Shown: positions 17,697 through 27,260, counted from the stretch's first letter. The stretch is 64,000 nucleotides of DNA from an uncultured Ruminiclostridium sp. (GCA_947630175.1 CANRGJ010000002.1:186001-250000), one strand, 5' to 3'. Numbers and translations: made by a program. Notes: a model not told the origin generated them from the letters alone.

Positions 17697-18824
17697 TTAC
17701 GCCTTGTCTTTCCCCACTAAATCTATTATTTCGCTTAAAATTACGTCTGCGGCGTTGGTCTTTGCCATTTTGCGGGCGTTTTCGCCCATAAGCTCCAGCC
17801 TGTCAACGTCGGAGAAAAGCCCTCCTATCGTTTCCACCAGCCAGCCGCCCGTAAGCTCGCTGTCCTCTTTCAAAACGGCGGCGTGAGCGTCTACTAACGT
17901 TTTCGCATTGTAATACTGATGATTTTCGGCGGCATAAGGGTAGGGGATAAGGATAGAAGCCCTGCCTATCGCCATTATTTCGGTAAGGGTCATTGAACCC
18001 GCCCTTGATATGATAACGTCGGCGGCGCACATACAAGTGTACATATTGTCGATGTATTCCCTCAGCATAAGGCGGTCGGAGCCTTTGTCAACGCTGTTTT
18101 CCTCCAGCAGCTGCCAGAAGCTGTCCCGTCCGTTCCCGCCATAGGAGTGAATGTGGTTTATGCCGCCCTTTTTCTGCTCCCAGCGGATAAGCTGTGCAAC
18201 GGCGGAATTTATCCTTGCGGCTCCAAGACTTCCCCCCGTGGAAAGGATCGTAAAGCCCTCGGGCAGTCCCAGTCTTTCCCTTGCCGCCTGCTTGTTTTCT
18301 ATTATAATGTTGTTGCGCAGGGGGTTGCCCGTTACAACGCAGTTTTCGGTATGTTTTAAATGCTGTAAGCAGTCGGAGGAGGCGACGAACACCTTGTCCG
18401 CCGTTTTGGAAAGCATACGGGTAGTGACGCCGGGGAAGGAATTGCTCTCGTGGGTCACTGTTTTTATGCCCATTTTTGCCGCCTCTTTCAATACTGCGGC
18501 GCAGACGTAGCCGCCCGTTCCGAGGCAGACGTCAGGCTTAAAGTCCCTTATCAGCTTTTTCACCTGAGGAAAAGCGGCGGCGTAATAATATGCCGCCTGA
18601 GCGTTATGCTTTATCCCGGAAAGGGAAAAGCCCCGCTGAAGTCCAGCCATTTTTATTCCCACGAAATCATAGCCCGCTTTTTTTACAAGCCTTGCCTCCA
18701 TTCCGTCGGGAGTTCCCACAAAAAGCACCTCGCTTTTGGGAAACACGTTTACTATCTTATCGACTATTGCGAGAGCAGGATTTATATGTCCTGCCGTTCC
18801 GCCTGCCGCTGCAAGCACCCTCAT
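17697..18824 (-). CDS. murG: MurG: lipid II-forming N-acetylglucosaminyltransferase
   Basis: A 375-aa peripheral membrane GT28 glycosyltransferase that adds GlcNAc to lipid I. The N-terminal glycine loop reads AAAGGTAGHINPALAI. The C-terminal half holds the UDP-GlcNAc site (SRAGSMTLTEIMAIGRASILIPYPYAAENHQ). The ATG at 18824 follows AAGGAAAG and places the glycine loop at the usual distance from the start; an in-frame GTG at 18851 would add nine residues. It is 28 nt downstream of ftsW. Confidence 0.94.
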   Translation of the reverse strand: MRVLAAAGGTAGHINPALAIVDKIVNVFPKSEVLFVGTPDGMEARLVKKAGYDFVGIKMAGLQRGFSLSGIKHNAQAAYYYAAAFPQVKKLIRDFKPDVCLGTGGYVCAAVLKEAAKMGIKTVTHESNSFPGVTTRMLSKTADKVFVASSDCLQHLKHTENCVVTGNPLRNNIIIENKQAARERLGLPEGFTILSTGGSLGAARINSAVAQLIRWEQKKGGINHIHSYGGNGRDSFWQLLEENSVDKGSDRLMLREYIDNMYTCMCAADVIISRAGSMTLTEIMAIGRASILIPYPYAAENHQYYNAKTLVDAHAAVLKEDSELTGGWLVETIGGLFSDVDRLELMGENARKMAKTNAADVILSEIIDLVGKDKA

Positions 18825-18852
18825 TTTTTTCTTTCCTTTCAGGTTTTTCACA

Positions 18853-20097
18853 CTATTTCAGCTCGGACTTGCGGGATACGCTGAGAAGTATGCCCATTTC
18901 CGCAAGCTGCATTATAAGCGCCGTTCCGCCGTAGCTGAAGAACGGGAGAGAAATACCCGTGTTCGGCACGGAGTTGGTAACAACGGCTATGTTCAGCAGC
19001 GCCTGCAAGCCGATCTGGAAGGTTATGCCGAACGCCATCATCATACCGAATTTGTCCCTTGCTTTTGAGGCAATGTAAAAGCCTCTCCACACAAGAATGA
19101 TGAACAGGAGTATCACCAGCGCCGCCCCCACAAAGCCAAGCTCCTCGCAGAGAACGGAGAATACAAAGTCGTTTCTCGACATAGGCAGATAGTTGTATTT
19201 TTGTCTTGAGTTGCCGAAGCCTAGTCCGAACATTCCGCCGCTGCCTATGGTTATAAGGGACTGGTAGGTCTGGAAGGTCTTATCCTGTATGTCCGCCTCG
19301 GGGTCGGTGAAGCTGAGCATTCGGGCGCTGAAATAATCATAGCCCAAAGCGTTCAGCGCAAGTATGCCGATAACGAGCAGTGCCGCAAGCGCGGCTATCA
19401 TAATAAGCAGATGCTTTATATTGACGCCTGAAACGAACATCATGGCAAAGCCTATGCAAAAGACGATTATAGTTCCCGAAAGGTGGGGCTGGATTATCAT
19501 CAAAAAGCAGGAAAGACCAAGTATAAGGGCAAGCGGGCAGAATCCCCGCTTAAATTCCTTTATATGCTCGAAATGTCGGGAAACGTAAAAGGCAAATAAA
19601 ACTATAACGGCGTATTTCAGCAGTTCCGACGGCTGGAAGGTTATACTGCCTATCTGTATCCAGCGCTCGGAGCCGTACTGGGACGTGCCCATCAGCTTTA
19701 CCGCCGCCATAAGTCCTGCCGTAACTATGGAAATGGCCACGACCACCCACTTCTTCTGAAACAGGTGATAATCTATGGCGGAAAGTATCATCATTATAAC
19801 GACTCCCGCCACGGCGAACACCGCCTGACGCTTGAAGTAGTACAGGCTGTCGCCCTTTTCGTAATAAGCGTTGGCGTAGCTTGCGGAGAACATCATAATT
19901 ACTCCGAAAGCAAGAAGTATCATAACGATGGTGAACATGGCGTAGTCAAAGCCTTCGCGGGGCACAAAGGTCTTTTTCGGCTTTTCCTGCACTGCGGCGT
20001 CCTGCACCGCAGGCTTTGGCGCAGACTTTGGAGCCGACTTTTTCGCAGGTCTTACAGCGGGCTTTGAGACGCCTGTTTTTTTCTTTTTGTCAAGCAT
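18853..20097 (-). CDS. ftsW: FtsW-type SEDS peptidoglycan polymerase
   Basis: A 414-aa polytopic SEDS glycosyltransferase that polymerises lipid II with its class B PBP partner. About ten membrane helices follow a roughly 45-residue cytoplasmic Lys/Ala/Pro tail (KPAVRPAKKSAPKSAPK), longer than usual. SEDS signatures are present: YGSERWIQIGSITFQPSELLKY, GMFGLGFGNSRQKYNYLP (cut here), and SLPFFSYGGTAL near the end. The ATG at 20097 directly follows AAGGAGG, so it is preferred over the TTG at 20118. Confidence 0.93.
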   Translation of the reverse strand: MLDKKKKTGVSKPAVRPAKKSAPKSAPKPAVQDAAVQEKPKKTFVPREGFDYAMFTIVMILLAFGVIMMFSASYANAYYEKGDSLYYFKRQAVFAVAGVVIMMILSAIDYHLFQKKWVVVAISIVTAGLMAAVKLMGTSQYGSERWIQIGSITFQPSELLKYAVIVLFAFYVSRHFEHIKEFKRGFCPLALILGLSCFLMIIQPHLSGTIIVFCIGFAMMFVSGVNIKHLLIMIAALAALLVIGILALNALGYDYFSARMLSFTDPEADIQDKTFQTYQSLITIGSGGMFGLGFGNSRQKYNYLPMSRNDFVFSVLCEELGFVGAALVILLFIILVWRGFYIASKARDKFGMMMAFGITFQIGLQALLNIAVVTNSVPNTGISLPFFSYGGTALIMQLAEMGILLSVSRKSELK

Positions 20098-20152
20098 TTG
20101 GAATGCCTCCTTACACAAGGGGAGCTGAAAACATTTATTTCAATATATTTTT

Positions 20153-21172
20153 TCAAAAGGTAAAGGCGGAAAGCAGTATCGCCGCCGTTCCCGCCAGCAT
20201 TGCCAGCAGGGAGAACACAACGTCTATCTTTATTTCCTTCCACCCTCTAAGCTCAAAGCTGTGGTGGATAGGGGTCATTTTGAAAAGTCTTTTTCCGTGG
20301 GTCAGCTTGAAATACGTTGTCTGTATCAGAACGGTCAGCGCTTCCCAGATGTAGACTGCCGCCGCAACTATCATCACGATCTCACAGCCCGAGCCTATTC
20401 CCACCGCGGCAACAAGTCCGCCCAGAAACATTGAGCCTGTGTCGCCCATAAATACCTTTGCGGGAGGGAAATTCCAAAGGAGAAATCCCAGGCAGCCTCC
20501 TGCCGCCGCAACGGTGAGCACTGTCATTCCGAAAAGGTGTATGTTGGCAGTTATCACTGCAAAGGAGATGAAATAAACAAAGGAAACACAGCCGCACAGC
20601 CCGTCTATCCCGTCGGTGAGGTTCACGGCGTTCACAAGATAAAGTATCACAAGACCCATTAAGATGTAGTAGAAAAAGGAAAGGTCAAGCTGTCCCAGAA
20701 ATGGTATCTCTATCGCCGTGGAGGTGTCCCCGCTGAGTACACGGGAGGTGAAATACGCCGCGATTATCAGCACCTGAAGGACTATCTTCTGCATTACGGA
20801 AAGCCCCTCGTTGCGCTTTTTGCGGACTTTTATATAATCGTCGACAAATCCCACAAAGCCGAAGCAAAGTCCCATTATCAGCGCCGATATCGCCTTTAAT
20901 GCGTCTGGAGCGCCTACGGTGTCAAAGCTGATAAGCTCGCAGTTCCAGAGTATTATATAACCTATGATAAAGGCGGCGGTGATACCGATATAAAACATCA
21001 GGCCGCCCATTGTGGGAGTTCCCTCTTTTTTCTCCTTGTGCCACTTGGGTCCTATATCGAGGATCGTCTGTCCATATTTCAGCCGTTTCAGCACGGGTAC
21101 GAGCCAGCAGCCCATACACGCGGTTATCGCCGCGGCGGCCACCGCCACGGTAAGTGTTATCCATAAGCTCAT
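20153..21172 (-). CDS. mraY: Phospho-N-acetylmuramoyl-pentapeptide transferase MraY
   Basis: A 339-aa polytopic enzyme making lipid I on undecaprenyl phosphate. Signatures are intact: KEGTPTMGG, GFVDDYIKVRKKRNEGL (catalytic Asp pair), NLTDGIDGL and KVFMGDTGSMFLGG. The ATG at 21172 lies 4 nt after the murE stop, and its AAGGAA ribosome site is inside the murE tail. A TTG further upstream would duplicate murE coding sequence. Confidence 0.94.
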   Translation of the reverse strand: MSLWITLTVAVAAAAITACMGCWLVPVLKRLKYGQTILDIGPKWHKEKKEGTPTMGGLMFYIGITAAFIIGYIILWNCELISFDTVGAPDALKAISALIMGLCFGFVGFVDDYIKVRKKRNEGLSVMQKIVLQVLIIAAYFTSRVLSGDTSTAIEIPFLGQLDLSFFYYILMGLVILYLVNAVNLTDGIDGLCGCVSFVYFISFAVITANIHLFGMTVLTVAAAGGCLGFLLWNFPPAKVFMGDTGSMFLGGLVAAVGIGSGCEIVMIVAAAVYIWEALTVLIQTTYFKLTHGKRLFKMTPIHHSFELRGWKEIKIDVVFSLLAMLAGTAAILLSAFTF

Positions 21173-21176
21173 ATGT

Positions 21177-22643
21177 TCATTCCTTGTTTTCTGTCTGTTG
21201 GTTCTTTTTCGCCATAATTTCCGCAACTATCTCATGTTCGTCAAAATGCTGATATTCGTCCCTGTATATTTGATGATCCTCGTGTCCCTTGCCGCAGAGA
21301 AGGACAACGTCGTCCTTCTGGGCTCTGGTGAGGGCGTGCTCTATCGCCTCATATCGGTTTTCCACGGAGCAGTAGAGTATCATTGTTTTATCCAGTCCCT
21401 TTTCCACCTGCGCCATTATCTTGTACGGATCCTCAAAGCGGGGGTTGTCACTGGTGAGTATGGCGTAATCGGCGGTTTTTCCCACCACAAGTCCCATATC
21501 GGGGCGCTTGTCGGCGTCGCGCTCTCCCGCCGCGCCGAACAGGCAGATGAGCTTGCCTTTGGTAAAGCTCTTTACAGCGGTAAGAATTTTTTCCAGTGCA
21601 TCGGGGGTGTGGGCGTAATCGCATATAACAGTGAAATCCCCGTTATATATCACCTCGCACCGCCCTCTTACGCCTTTAAAGCGTTTCAGGGACTCTATGC
21701 AGTCGTTTATTTTCAGCCCTGCTTCAGCGCAGGCGGCGGCCGCCGCTATGGAATTTGCCACGTTGAAGGTCCCCGGCATTGCAAAGGTCACAGGGAAGGA
21801 TTTTTCGTCGGCGGCGCTGCTGAACCAGTAGCTCACCGACGCGGGCTCGCATTTTATGTTAACGCTGTAATAATCGGCAGCGTCGGTTATGCTGTATGAG
21901 CGTTTTTCTATCGAAAGCTCGTCATAAAGCCGCTTTCCGTACTTGTCGTCGGTGCAGACAAGAGCTTTTTTGCAGCTTTTGAACAGCTTTTTCTTCGCCT
22001 TGTAGTAATTTTCCATACTGCCGTGAACGTCAAGGTGGTCCTGGGTGAGATTGGTGAATATACCTATTTCAAATTCTATGCCGTGAAGCCTGTTTTGCGC
22101 CAGCGCCTGTGAGGAGGCTTCAAGCACGCAGTATTCTGCGCCGTTTTTCACCGCTTCCGCAAGCCAGCCGAACAGTATCATTTGTCTTGGAGTCGTTGGA
22201 ACGTCGCCGTCGGAATCGTATATCTTCCCGCCGCAAAGGTCGTTTCCCGCCGTGCCTATGCAGGCGCATTTTCTGCCGCTTTCCTGAAGAATGAACTGCA
22301 CGAGATGAGCTATCGTGGTTTTTCCGTTGGTGCCTGTCACCGCTATCATTTTCAGCTTTTTCTGGGGCTCGCCGTAAAATGCCGCCGCCAGAAGAGCGTA
22401 TTCCTTGCGGGTATCGGGGACGACTATCTGATTTTTCAGTCCCAGATCGCGCTCTGTCACGACTGCCGCCGCGCCTTTTGCCAGCATTTCAGCCGCCGCG
22501 CTGTGACCGTCAAAGCTGTTCCCTTTTATGCAGACGAAAATATCCCCTGCCTCAAGCTCTCTCGTATCGTCCGTAACACTGCGGACAGGCAGATTATCAA
22601 GTCCCTGTTCTTCAGCCTTGGGGCATAATTCGTAAAGCAGCAT
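21177..22643 (-). CDS. murE: UDP-MurNAc-tripeptide synthetase MurE (meso-DAP type)
   Basis: A 488-aa Mur ligase. The ATP loop TGTNGKTT and the middle-domain signature are intact. TSDNPRFEDP at about residue 399 is the DNPR motif that, from characterised MurE enzymes, indicates meso-diaminopimelate rather than lysine addition. The ribosome site is AAAGGAG. The gene is 125 nt downstream of the PBP gene. murF and murD, usual neighbours, are absent from the cluster. Confidence 0.93.
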   Translation of the reverse strand: MLLYELCPKAEEQGLDNLPVRSVTDDTRELEAGDIFVCIKGNSFDGHSAAAEMLAKGAAAVVTERDLGLKNQIVVPDTRKEYALLAAAFYGEPQKKLKMIAVTGTNGKTTIAHLVQFILQESGRKCACIGTAGNDLCGGKIYDSDGDVPTTPRQMILFGWLAEAVKNGAEYCVLEASSQALAQNRLHGIEFEIGIFTNLTQDHLDVHGSMENYYKAKKKLFKSCKKALVCTDDKYGKRLYDELSIEKRSYSITDAADYYSVNIKCEPASVSYWFSSAADEKSFPVTFAMPGTFNVANSIAAAAACAEAGLKINDCIESLKRFKGVRGRCEVIYNGDFTVICDYAHTPDALEKILTAVKSFTKGKLICLFGAAGERDADKRPDMGLVVGKTADYAILTSDNPRFEDPYKIMAQVEKGLDKTMILYCSVENRYEAIEHALTRAQKDDVVLLCGKGHEDHQIYRDEYQHFDEHEIVAEIMAKKNQQTENKE

Positions 22644-22768
22644 CGGCGTTTTCTCCTTTCGGTTTGTTGACGGCTGTGTCTGGAGGAGGTGATGGTAAAA
22701 ACATCTGTTATGTATGACATACGGGCGGAGAGAAAGGCTCCCCGCCCTGTACTTTGTCGAAAAACAGA

Positions 22769-25039
22769 TCAGCCTGTTTCATCGTTGACTATGAATGTGA
22801 CTTCCACTACCGTTCCCTTGTTGACGGTCCTTCCCTCTTCAATGGACTGGCTGGTGGCTTTTGCGGCGGCGTTGCCCACAGCTCCGCCTGAAAGGCGGAT
22901 ATTCAGTCCCGCATTGGTCATTGCGGCGTTTGCCTGCTCCACCGTCATTCCTATAACGTTGGGAACGGTGGTGGTCAGCTTGTTGCTGTCGTCGTCCATA
23001 TACACTATCACCTTTCCGCCCTTGGGAATGGTGAAGCCTGCGCCGGGAACGGTATTTACCACCGTTCCGTTTTCGTTGCCCACAATCTCGTAATCAAGAC
23101 CGTAGGTGTTTATGGTGGTTATTGCGGAAAGACTGCTCACTCCCAGAACGTAAGGCACCATAGTGTCCTGATCCGCAAGCTCCTCGGCGGTATATTGGGC
23201 GTAAATTCCCATATACTCAAGACATTCGCTGAACACTGCGGAAATTACAGGGGCGGCGACTGCGCTTCCGTATATCTGACCGTTGTAGGGTTCGTCTACC
23301 ATTACCAGCATGATTATTTCGGGGTCGTCTGCAGGGGTAAAGCAGCACATACTTCCCACGTAGCGCATATTTGCGTTGCTGTATTCGTCCAGCTTTTCGG
23401 AAGTGCCGCTTTTGCCGCCTATGCGGTAGCCCTTTATGTAGGCGTTTCCGCCGCCGTTGTTTATTACCACGTTTTCAAGCAGCTCGCGCATAGTGGCGCT
23501 GGTTTCCTCGCTGATGACCTGGCGCTTTATCTCGGTGCCGTTGGTCTTGATGACGTTTCCCGTGGGGTCCACTATCTTGTCAACAACGTGGGGAGTTACC
23601 AGATATCCGCCGTTTATCGCCGCGGCATAAGCGGTTATCATATGCAGGGGAGTTATCTTGTTGGTCTGACCGAAGGCGGAGCTGGCAAGCTCTACGGGTC
23701 CCATATTTTCAGGGCGGACGTAAAGCGGAGTCGCTTCACCCGGAAGGTCTATCCCCGTCTTTTCGGTAAGTCCGAAGGCTTCGAAATATCTGCTGAACGC
23801 CTCTGCTCCAAGCAGATTTCCTATTGCTATGAAGGAGGGGTTGCAGGATTTTATCAGTGCGGTTTGCAGGGTCATAGTTCCGTGGCCGCCTGCGCTCCAG
23901 CAGCGTATTCTTGTTCCCGCAACGGTAGTTGCACCCACGCAGGTGGCTACAACGGTGTCGGGAGCTACTAACTCTTCCTCAACTGCGGAGGAGGCGGTCA
24001 CTACCTTGAATACCGAACCGGGGATATAAAGCTCGGAAACGGCCTTGTTGTTCCACTGCTGTTCTCTGTATACAGACTCGCGCTCAGCTACAAGCTCTTC
24101 CAGCTCCTCCTGGGTGTATTCACCTGACTGCACAAGGGACGCTTCGTAATCGTCAAGTCTTTTCTGGAAATAATCGCTGAGTACCGCAGGATTGTTCAGA
24201 TCATACCCGGGGGCGGTGGCCATAGCAAGTATCGCTCCCGTATTTACGTTCATTATTATGCCGCAAGCTCTGTTCTGAACGTTCTGCTGGGTCAGGGTGT
24301 TTTCAAGGTTCTTTTCAAGATAATGCTGAAGAACGGTGTCTATTGTAAGATATACGCTGTTTCCGTCCTGCGCTTCGTATCTCGTTTCATATTCGTAGGG
24401 CATGGGATTGCCGTTTGCGTCGCGGGCAGTCACTATCTTTCCGTCAACGCCCTGGAGGTACTCGTCGTATGACGCCTCAACGCCGTAAACTCCGTCACCG
24501 TCGAAATTGGTGAAGCCTATAACCGAGGAGGCGAGGGTGCTGTTGGGATACTCGCGCTTGGTGTTTTCTATCGTGTAGACGGAATATATCGCAAGCTCGT
24601 TGTCTATCCTGTACTGGTTTATAGCGTCGGCGGTCTCCTTATCCACCTTTCTTTTTACGGTGTAATAGCGGTTCTTGGTGTTTTTGCACGCCTCGATAAG
24701 CTTATCGTAATCCACGTCGCATATTTCGGCTACCGCCTTGCATATCTCCTCCGCCTTGTCGGCGTTATAATCATTTATGTCGCCGGGGCTCATTATTATG
24801 TCCCAGACGGTGGAGCTTTGCGCCATTACTTTTCCTGTGGAATCATATATAGTCCCGCGGTTGGCATTTATCGTAAAGCTGCTGAGCTGCTGATTGTTTG
24901 CCTTTGAACGGTAATATTCAGATTTTATGACTGAAATGTTGAACAGATTGATACATATGTATGCCGCAAATATCAGAAGAACCACAAATACGCCTGCCAT
25001 AAGGCGTTTGCGCATTTTTGAGGTTGGAGCGTCAGACAT
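22769..25039 (-). CDS. Class B penicillin-binding protein with PASTA domains (PBP2B/SpoVD-like)
   Basis: A 756-aa bitopic transpeptidase. There is one membrane helix (about 14-36), an N-terminal pedestal domain, and a transpeptidase domain with the acyl-Ser motif GSVFK (about 341), SCN (about 398) and KSGTSEK (about 544). Two C-terminal PASTA domains follow (about 610-750, DTMVPYVLGV and TTVPNVIGMTVEQANAA). It would crosslink septal peptidoglycan with FtsW. Gene position between ftsL and murE matches both pbpB and spoVD of Bacillus; sequence alone does not separate division from sporulation roles. Confidence 0.92.
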   Translation of the reverse strand: MSDAPTSKMRKRLMAGVFVVLLIFAAYICINLFNISVIKSEYYRSKANNQQLSSFTINANRGTIYDSTGKVMAQSSTVWDIIMSPGDINDYNADKAEEICKAVAEICDVDYDKLIEACKNTKNRYYTVKRKVDKETADAINQYRIDNELAIYSVYTIENTKREYPNSTLASSVIGFTNFDGDGVYGVEASYDEYLQGVDGKIVTARDANGNPMPYEYETRYEAQDGNSVYLTIDTVLQHYLEKNLENTLTQQNVQNRACGIIMNVNTGAILAMATAPGYDLNNPAVLSDYFQKRLDDYEASLVQSGEYTQEELEELVAERESVYREQQWNNKAVSELYIPGSVFKVVTASSAVEEELVAPDTVVATCVGATTVAGTRIRCWSAGGHGTMTLQTALIKSCNPSFIAIGNLLGAEAFSRYFEAFGLTEKTGIDLPGEATPLYVRPENMGPVELASSAFGQTNKITPLHMITAYAAAINGGYLVTPHVVDKIVDPTGNVIKTNGTEIKRQVISEETSATMRELLENVVINNGGGNAYIKGYRIGGKSGTSEKLDEYSNANMRYVGSMCCFTPADDPEIIMLVMVDEPYNGQIYGSAVAAPVISAVFSECLEYMGIYAQYTAEELADQDTMVPYVLGVSSLSAITTINTYGLDYEIVGNENGTVVNTVPGAGFTIPKGGKVIVYMDDDSNKLTTTVPNVIGMTVEQANAAMTNAGLNIRLSGGAVGNAAAKATSQSIEEGRTVNKGTVVEVTFIVNDETG

Positions 25040-25129
25040 TTTTCCTTTTGCTTTAAGAGCATTTTTCTTCGCTCTTCAAGCTCCTCCTTTCCCCGAAACA
25101 GTAAAACTTTTTTATTGAAAAACCGACTG

Positions 25130-25170
25130 AAACCGTGCCGCACGAAGGTACGGCATCGGTTTCTTGTCCT
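25130..25170 (-). promoter_or_regulatory. Hairpin between ftsL and the PBP gene, possible attenuator
   Basis: Read on the minus strand, AAACCG-TGCCGTAC and its complement form a mostly paired hairpin with a CTTCG-like apex, inside the 147-nt gap. It is followed by an interrupted T-rich stretch (GGTTTTTC). It could partly terminate or adjust expression between ftsL and the downstream genes. Confidence 0.4.
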
Positions 25171-25186
25171 GAAGTATTATATTGTG

Positions 25187-25681
25187 TCAAAAGCCTAAAT
25201 ATTCCGTCGTGCCGTCTATCCAGTCCTTCAGCGTTTCAAAAACGTTGGGCTGTTCGTTTGATACCTGCACCATAGTGCGGTCGAATACGGAAATGTAGTG
25301 TATCTGATTTTTGGACGTTTTCTGAAGTCCCAGCTGATTTACCGCCACGTCCTCAACGCTGTCAAGGGTCACCATTTCGTCCAGCTTTGACTGAAGGCGG
25401 GACTGCTCGCTTTTTGCCTCCTCCAGCTTTGCGTTTTCCTCGCTTATGCGGGTGGATACTTCTGAGATAGCCGCCTTACTTCCTATTACCGCAAAGGCAA
25501 GGACCACTGCGCAGGCGATAAAAACAAGCGTCTTGAACCAGTTGCCCGTTTTGGAGGCGGATACCTTGTGAAGCTTTATTTCAGGCTTTGCCTCTTTCGC
25601 CTTTGGGCGGCGGACGGCGCTTTCGTCCGTTTCAAAGCGGGAAATATCATATGCAAGATTTCCTCTGCTGTAAGAGTACAT
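25187..25681 (-). CDS. ftsL: FtsL-like septum protein
   Basis: A 164-aa bitopic protein. A polar cytoplasmic tail is followed by one membrane helix (about 48-70, TLVFIACAVVLAFAVIGSKAA) and an extracytoplasmic leucine-zipper-like coiled coil (about 74-105, EVSTRISEENAKLEEAKSEQ). The VEDVAVNQLGLQK motif typical of FtsL/DivIC comes next. It is placed by these features and by its slot between rsmH and the PBP. It would scaffold FtsQ and the PBP/FtsW pair. Confidence 0.88.
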   Translation of the reverse strand: MYSYSRGNLAYDISRFETDESAVRRPKAKEAKPEIKLHKVSASKTGNWFKTLVFIACAVVLAFAVIGSKAAISEVSTRISEENAKLEEAKSEQSRLQSKLDEMVTLDSVEDVAVNQLGLQKTSKNQIHYISVFDRTMVQVSNEQPNVFETLKDWIDGTTEYLGF

Positions 25682-25716
25682 TTTTTCAAGTCCTTTCCTT
25701 ATGGGTAAAAGCCGTG

Positions 25717-26640
25717 TTACAGCTTTTCCAATATCCTCAGCTTTGCGCTTCTGCTGCGGGGATTTTCCGCAAGCTCCTCAGGGGAAGCTTCGATAGGCTT
25801 TTTGTTCACCAATACCGCCCTGGGCTTTTTCCCGCATACGCAGACGGGAAATTCGGGCGGGCAGGTGCAGCCCGTGCAGTAATCCCTGAATGAATTTTTT
25901 ACTATCCTGTCTTCAAGAGAATGAAAGGTGATTATCACCATTCTCCCGCCGTGGGAAAGCAGCTCAAATCCGTCCTCTATCCCTTTTTTCAGCGAATCCA
26001 GCTCGCTGTTTACTTCTATCCTTATTGCCTGAAAGGTTTTTCGGCAGGGATTTTTTTCGTTTCTCACCTTGGCGGGAACATTCGTTCTGATTATTTCCGC
26101 AAGCTGTGAGGTGGTCTCTATGGGAGCAATTTCCCTTGCCCTAACTATTCCTCTTGCTATCGAGGGGGCAAATTTTTCTTCCCCGTAAAGGAAGAGAATA
26201 TCTCTCAGCCTTTCCTCCCCGTAGCCGTTCACCACGTCACGGGCGGAAAGTCCGCTTTGGCTCATTCTCATATCCAGCGGCGCGTCGTCATGATAGGAAA
26301 AGCCGCGCTCTCTGTTGTCCAGCTGGTAGGAGCTGACTCCCAGATCCATCAGTATGCCGTCCGCTTTGTTTATGTCAAGCTGGCTGAGGGCCTCGCTCAT
26401 TTGCGCAAAGTTGCGTGTTACGAAAATGGGCGAATAGCCCTCAAGCCGTTTTTTTGCCGCTTCTATCGCTTCGCTGTCCCTGTCGAAGCAGATAAGTCTG
26501 CCGCCCTTGTCAAGGCGTTTTGCTATCTCAAGGCTGTGTCCGCCGCCGCCTGTGGTGCAGTCGATATAGGTGCCGTTCGGCTTTACGTTAAGTCCCTCTA
26601 TGCACTCCGCAAGCAGTACGGATCTGTGGGAAAATTCCAT
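25717..26640 (-). CDS. rsmH: 16S rRNA (cytosine1402-N4)-methyltransferase RsmH
   Basis: A 307-aa SAM-dependent methyltransferase acting on the decoding site of 16S rRNA. The SAM loop reads DCTTGGGGHSLEIAKRL, and catalytic/RNA-binding motifs GILMDLGVSSYQLD and ITFHSLEDRIVKN are intact. The ATG at 26640 lies 1 nt after the mraZ stop (TGATATG), giving tight coupling. A longer in-frame start would lie within mraZ. Confidence 0.95.
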   Translation of the reverse strand: MEFSHRSVLLAECIEGLNVKPNGTYIDCTTGGGGHSLEIAKRLDKGGRLICFDRDSEAIEAAKKRLEGYSPIFVTRNFAQMSEALSQLDINKADGILMDLGVSSYQLDNRERGFSYHDDAPLDMRMSQSGLSARDVVNGYGEERLRDILFLYGEEKFAPSIARGIVRAREIAPIETTSQLAEIIRTNVPAKVRNEKNPCRKTFQAIRIEVNSELDSLKKGIEDGFELLSHGGRMVIITFHSLEDRIVKNSFRDYCTGCTCPPEFPVCVCGKKPRAVLVNKKPIEASPEELAENPRSRSAKLRILEKL

Positions 26641-26641
26641 A

Positions 26642-27061
26642 TCAAAGCTCCATATCCATAGCCGCCACCAAAAGCTCGTCCATATCCAGCGCGGCGTTGA
26701 AGCTGTCCCAGCTTTGCTTGTCCCATATCTCGGCTCTGCCCTCAAGTCCGACAATAACTATGTCGGTCTGAAGTCCCGCATATTCCCTCAGCGGGGCGGG
26801 GATAAGGACTCTGCCCTGCTTGTCGGGCTCTACCTCAAAGGCGCTGCCGAAGAGAAAACGCTGTATGCCCGCCGTTTTGACCTGGGGCATACTTCTGATA
26901 GACTGAACGAGGGCGTCCCAGTCCTCTTTTGAATAGACCTTTATACAATGCTCACCTATGGTTTTTGAGATGACAAAAGATGCGCCCAGCTCCTCGCGGA
27001 GCTTTACGGGAAAGTTCATTCTGCCCTTGGCGTCAAGGGTGCTTTTAAATTCTCCCCGCAT
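26642..27061 (-). CDS. mraZ: Transcriptional regulator MraZ
   Basis: A 139-aa AbrB-like protein made of two tandem SpoVT-AbrB half-domains (MRGEFKSTLDAKGRMNFP and DKQGRVLIPAPLREYAGL), forming the ring-shaped DNA binder that controls the dcw operon in other bacteria. Two ATGs are close together. The first touches the ribosome site directly, whereas the second at 27061 lies 9 nt from AAAGGAG, so it is preferred. Confidence 0.94.
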   Translation of the reverse strand: MRGEFKSTLDAKGRMNFPVKLREELGASFVISKTIGEHCIKVYSKEDWDALVQSIRSMPQVKTAGIQRFLFGSAFEVEPDKQGRVLIPAPLREYAGLQTDIVIVGLEGRAEIWDKQSWDSFNAALDMDELLVAAMDMEL

Positions 27062-27130
27062 TTTTATCATCTCCTTTCTCCGATAAGCTATGCTTGAAAT
27101 TTCATTCAGGGAATAAAAAGTGAACTTTTT

Positions 27131-27193
27131 ACCACAAAAGTGGACAAATCACCACTATGGATAAATTATACACCACCCAACTTCAAAAATCAA
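27131..27193 (-). promoter_or_regulatory. dcw promoter with three GTGGT boxes (candidate MraZ operator)
   Basis: On the minus strand TTGATT (27193-27188), 17 bp and TATAAT (27170-27165) form the mraZ promoter. Three GTGGT boxes lie on the same strand at 27172-27176, 27151-27155 and 27131-27135, spaced 21 and 20 bp apart, overlapping and just downstream of the promoter. MraZ of other bacteria binds short G-rich direct repeats in this place. The promoter is well supported; the operator role is inferred. Confidence 0.65.
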
Positions 27194-27260
27194 CCTTTTC
27201 AAGGTGAAGTTCTGATGAAAAAAGCGGAAAATTTTCACGGTCATTTTTGTTGCAATTGCA

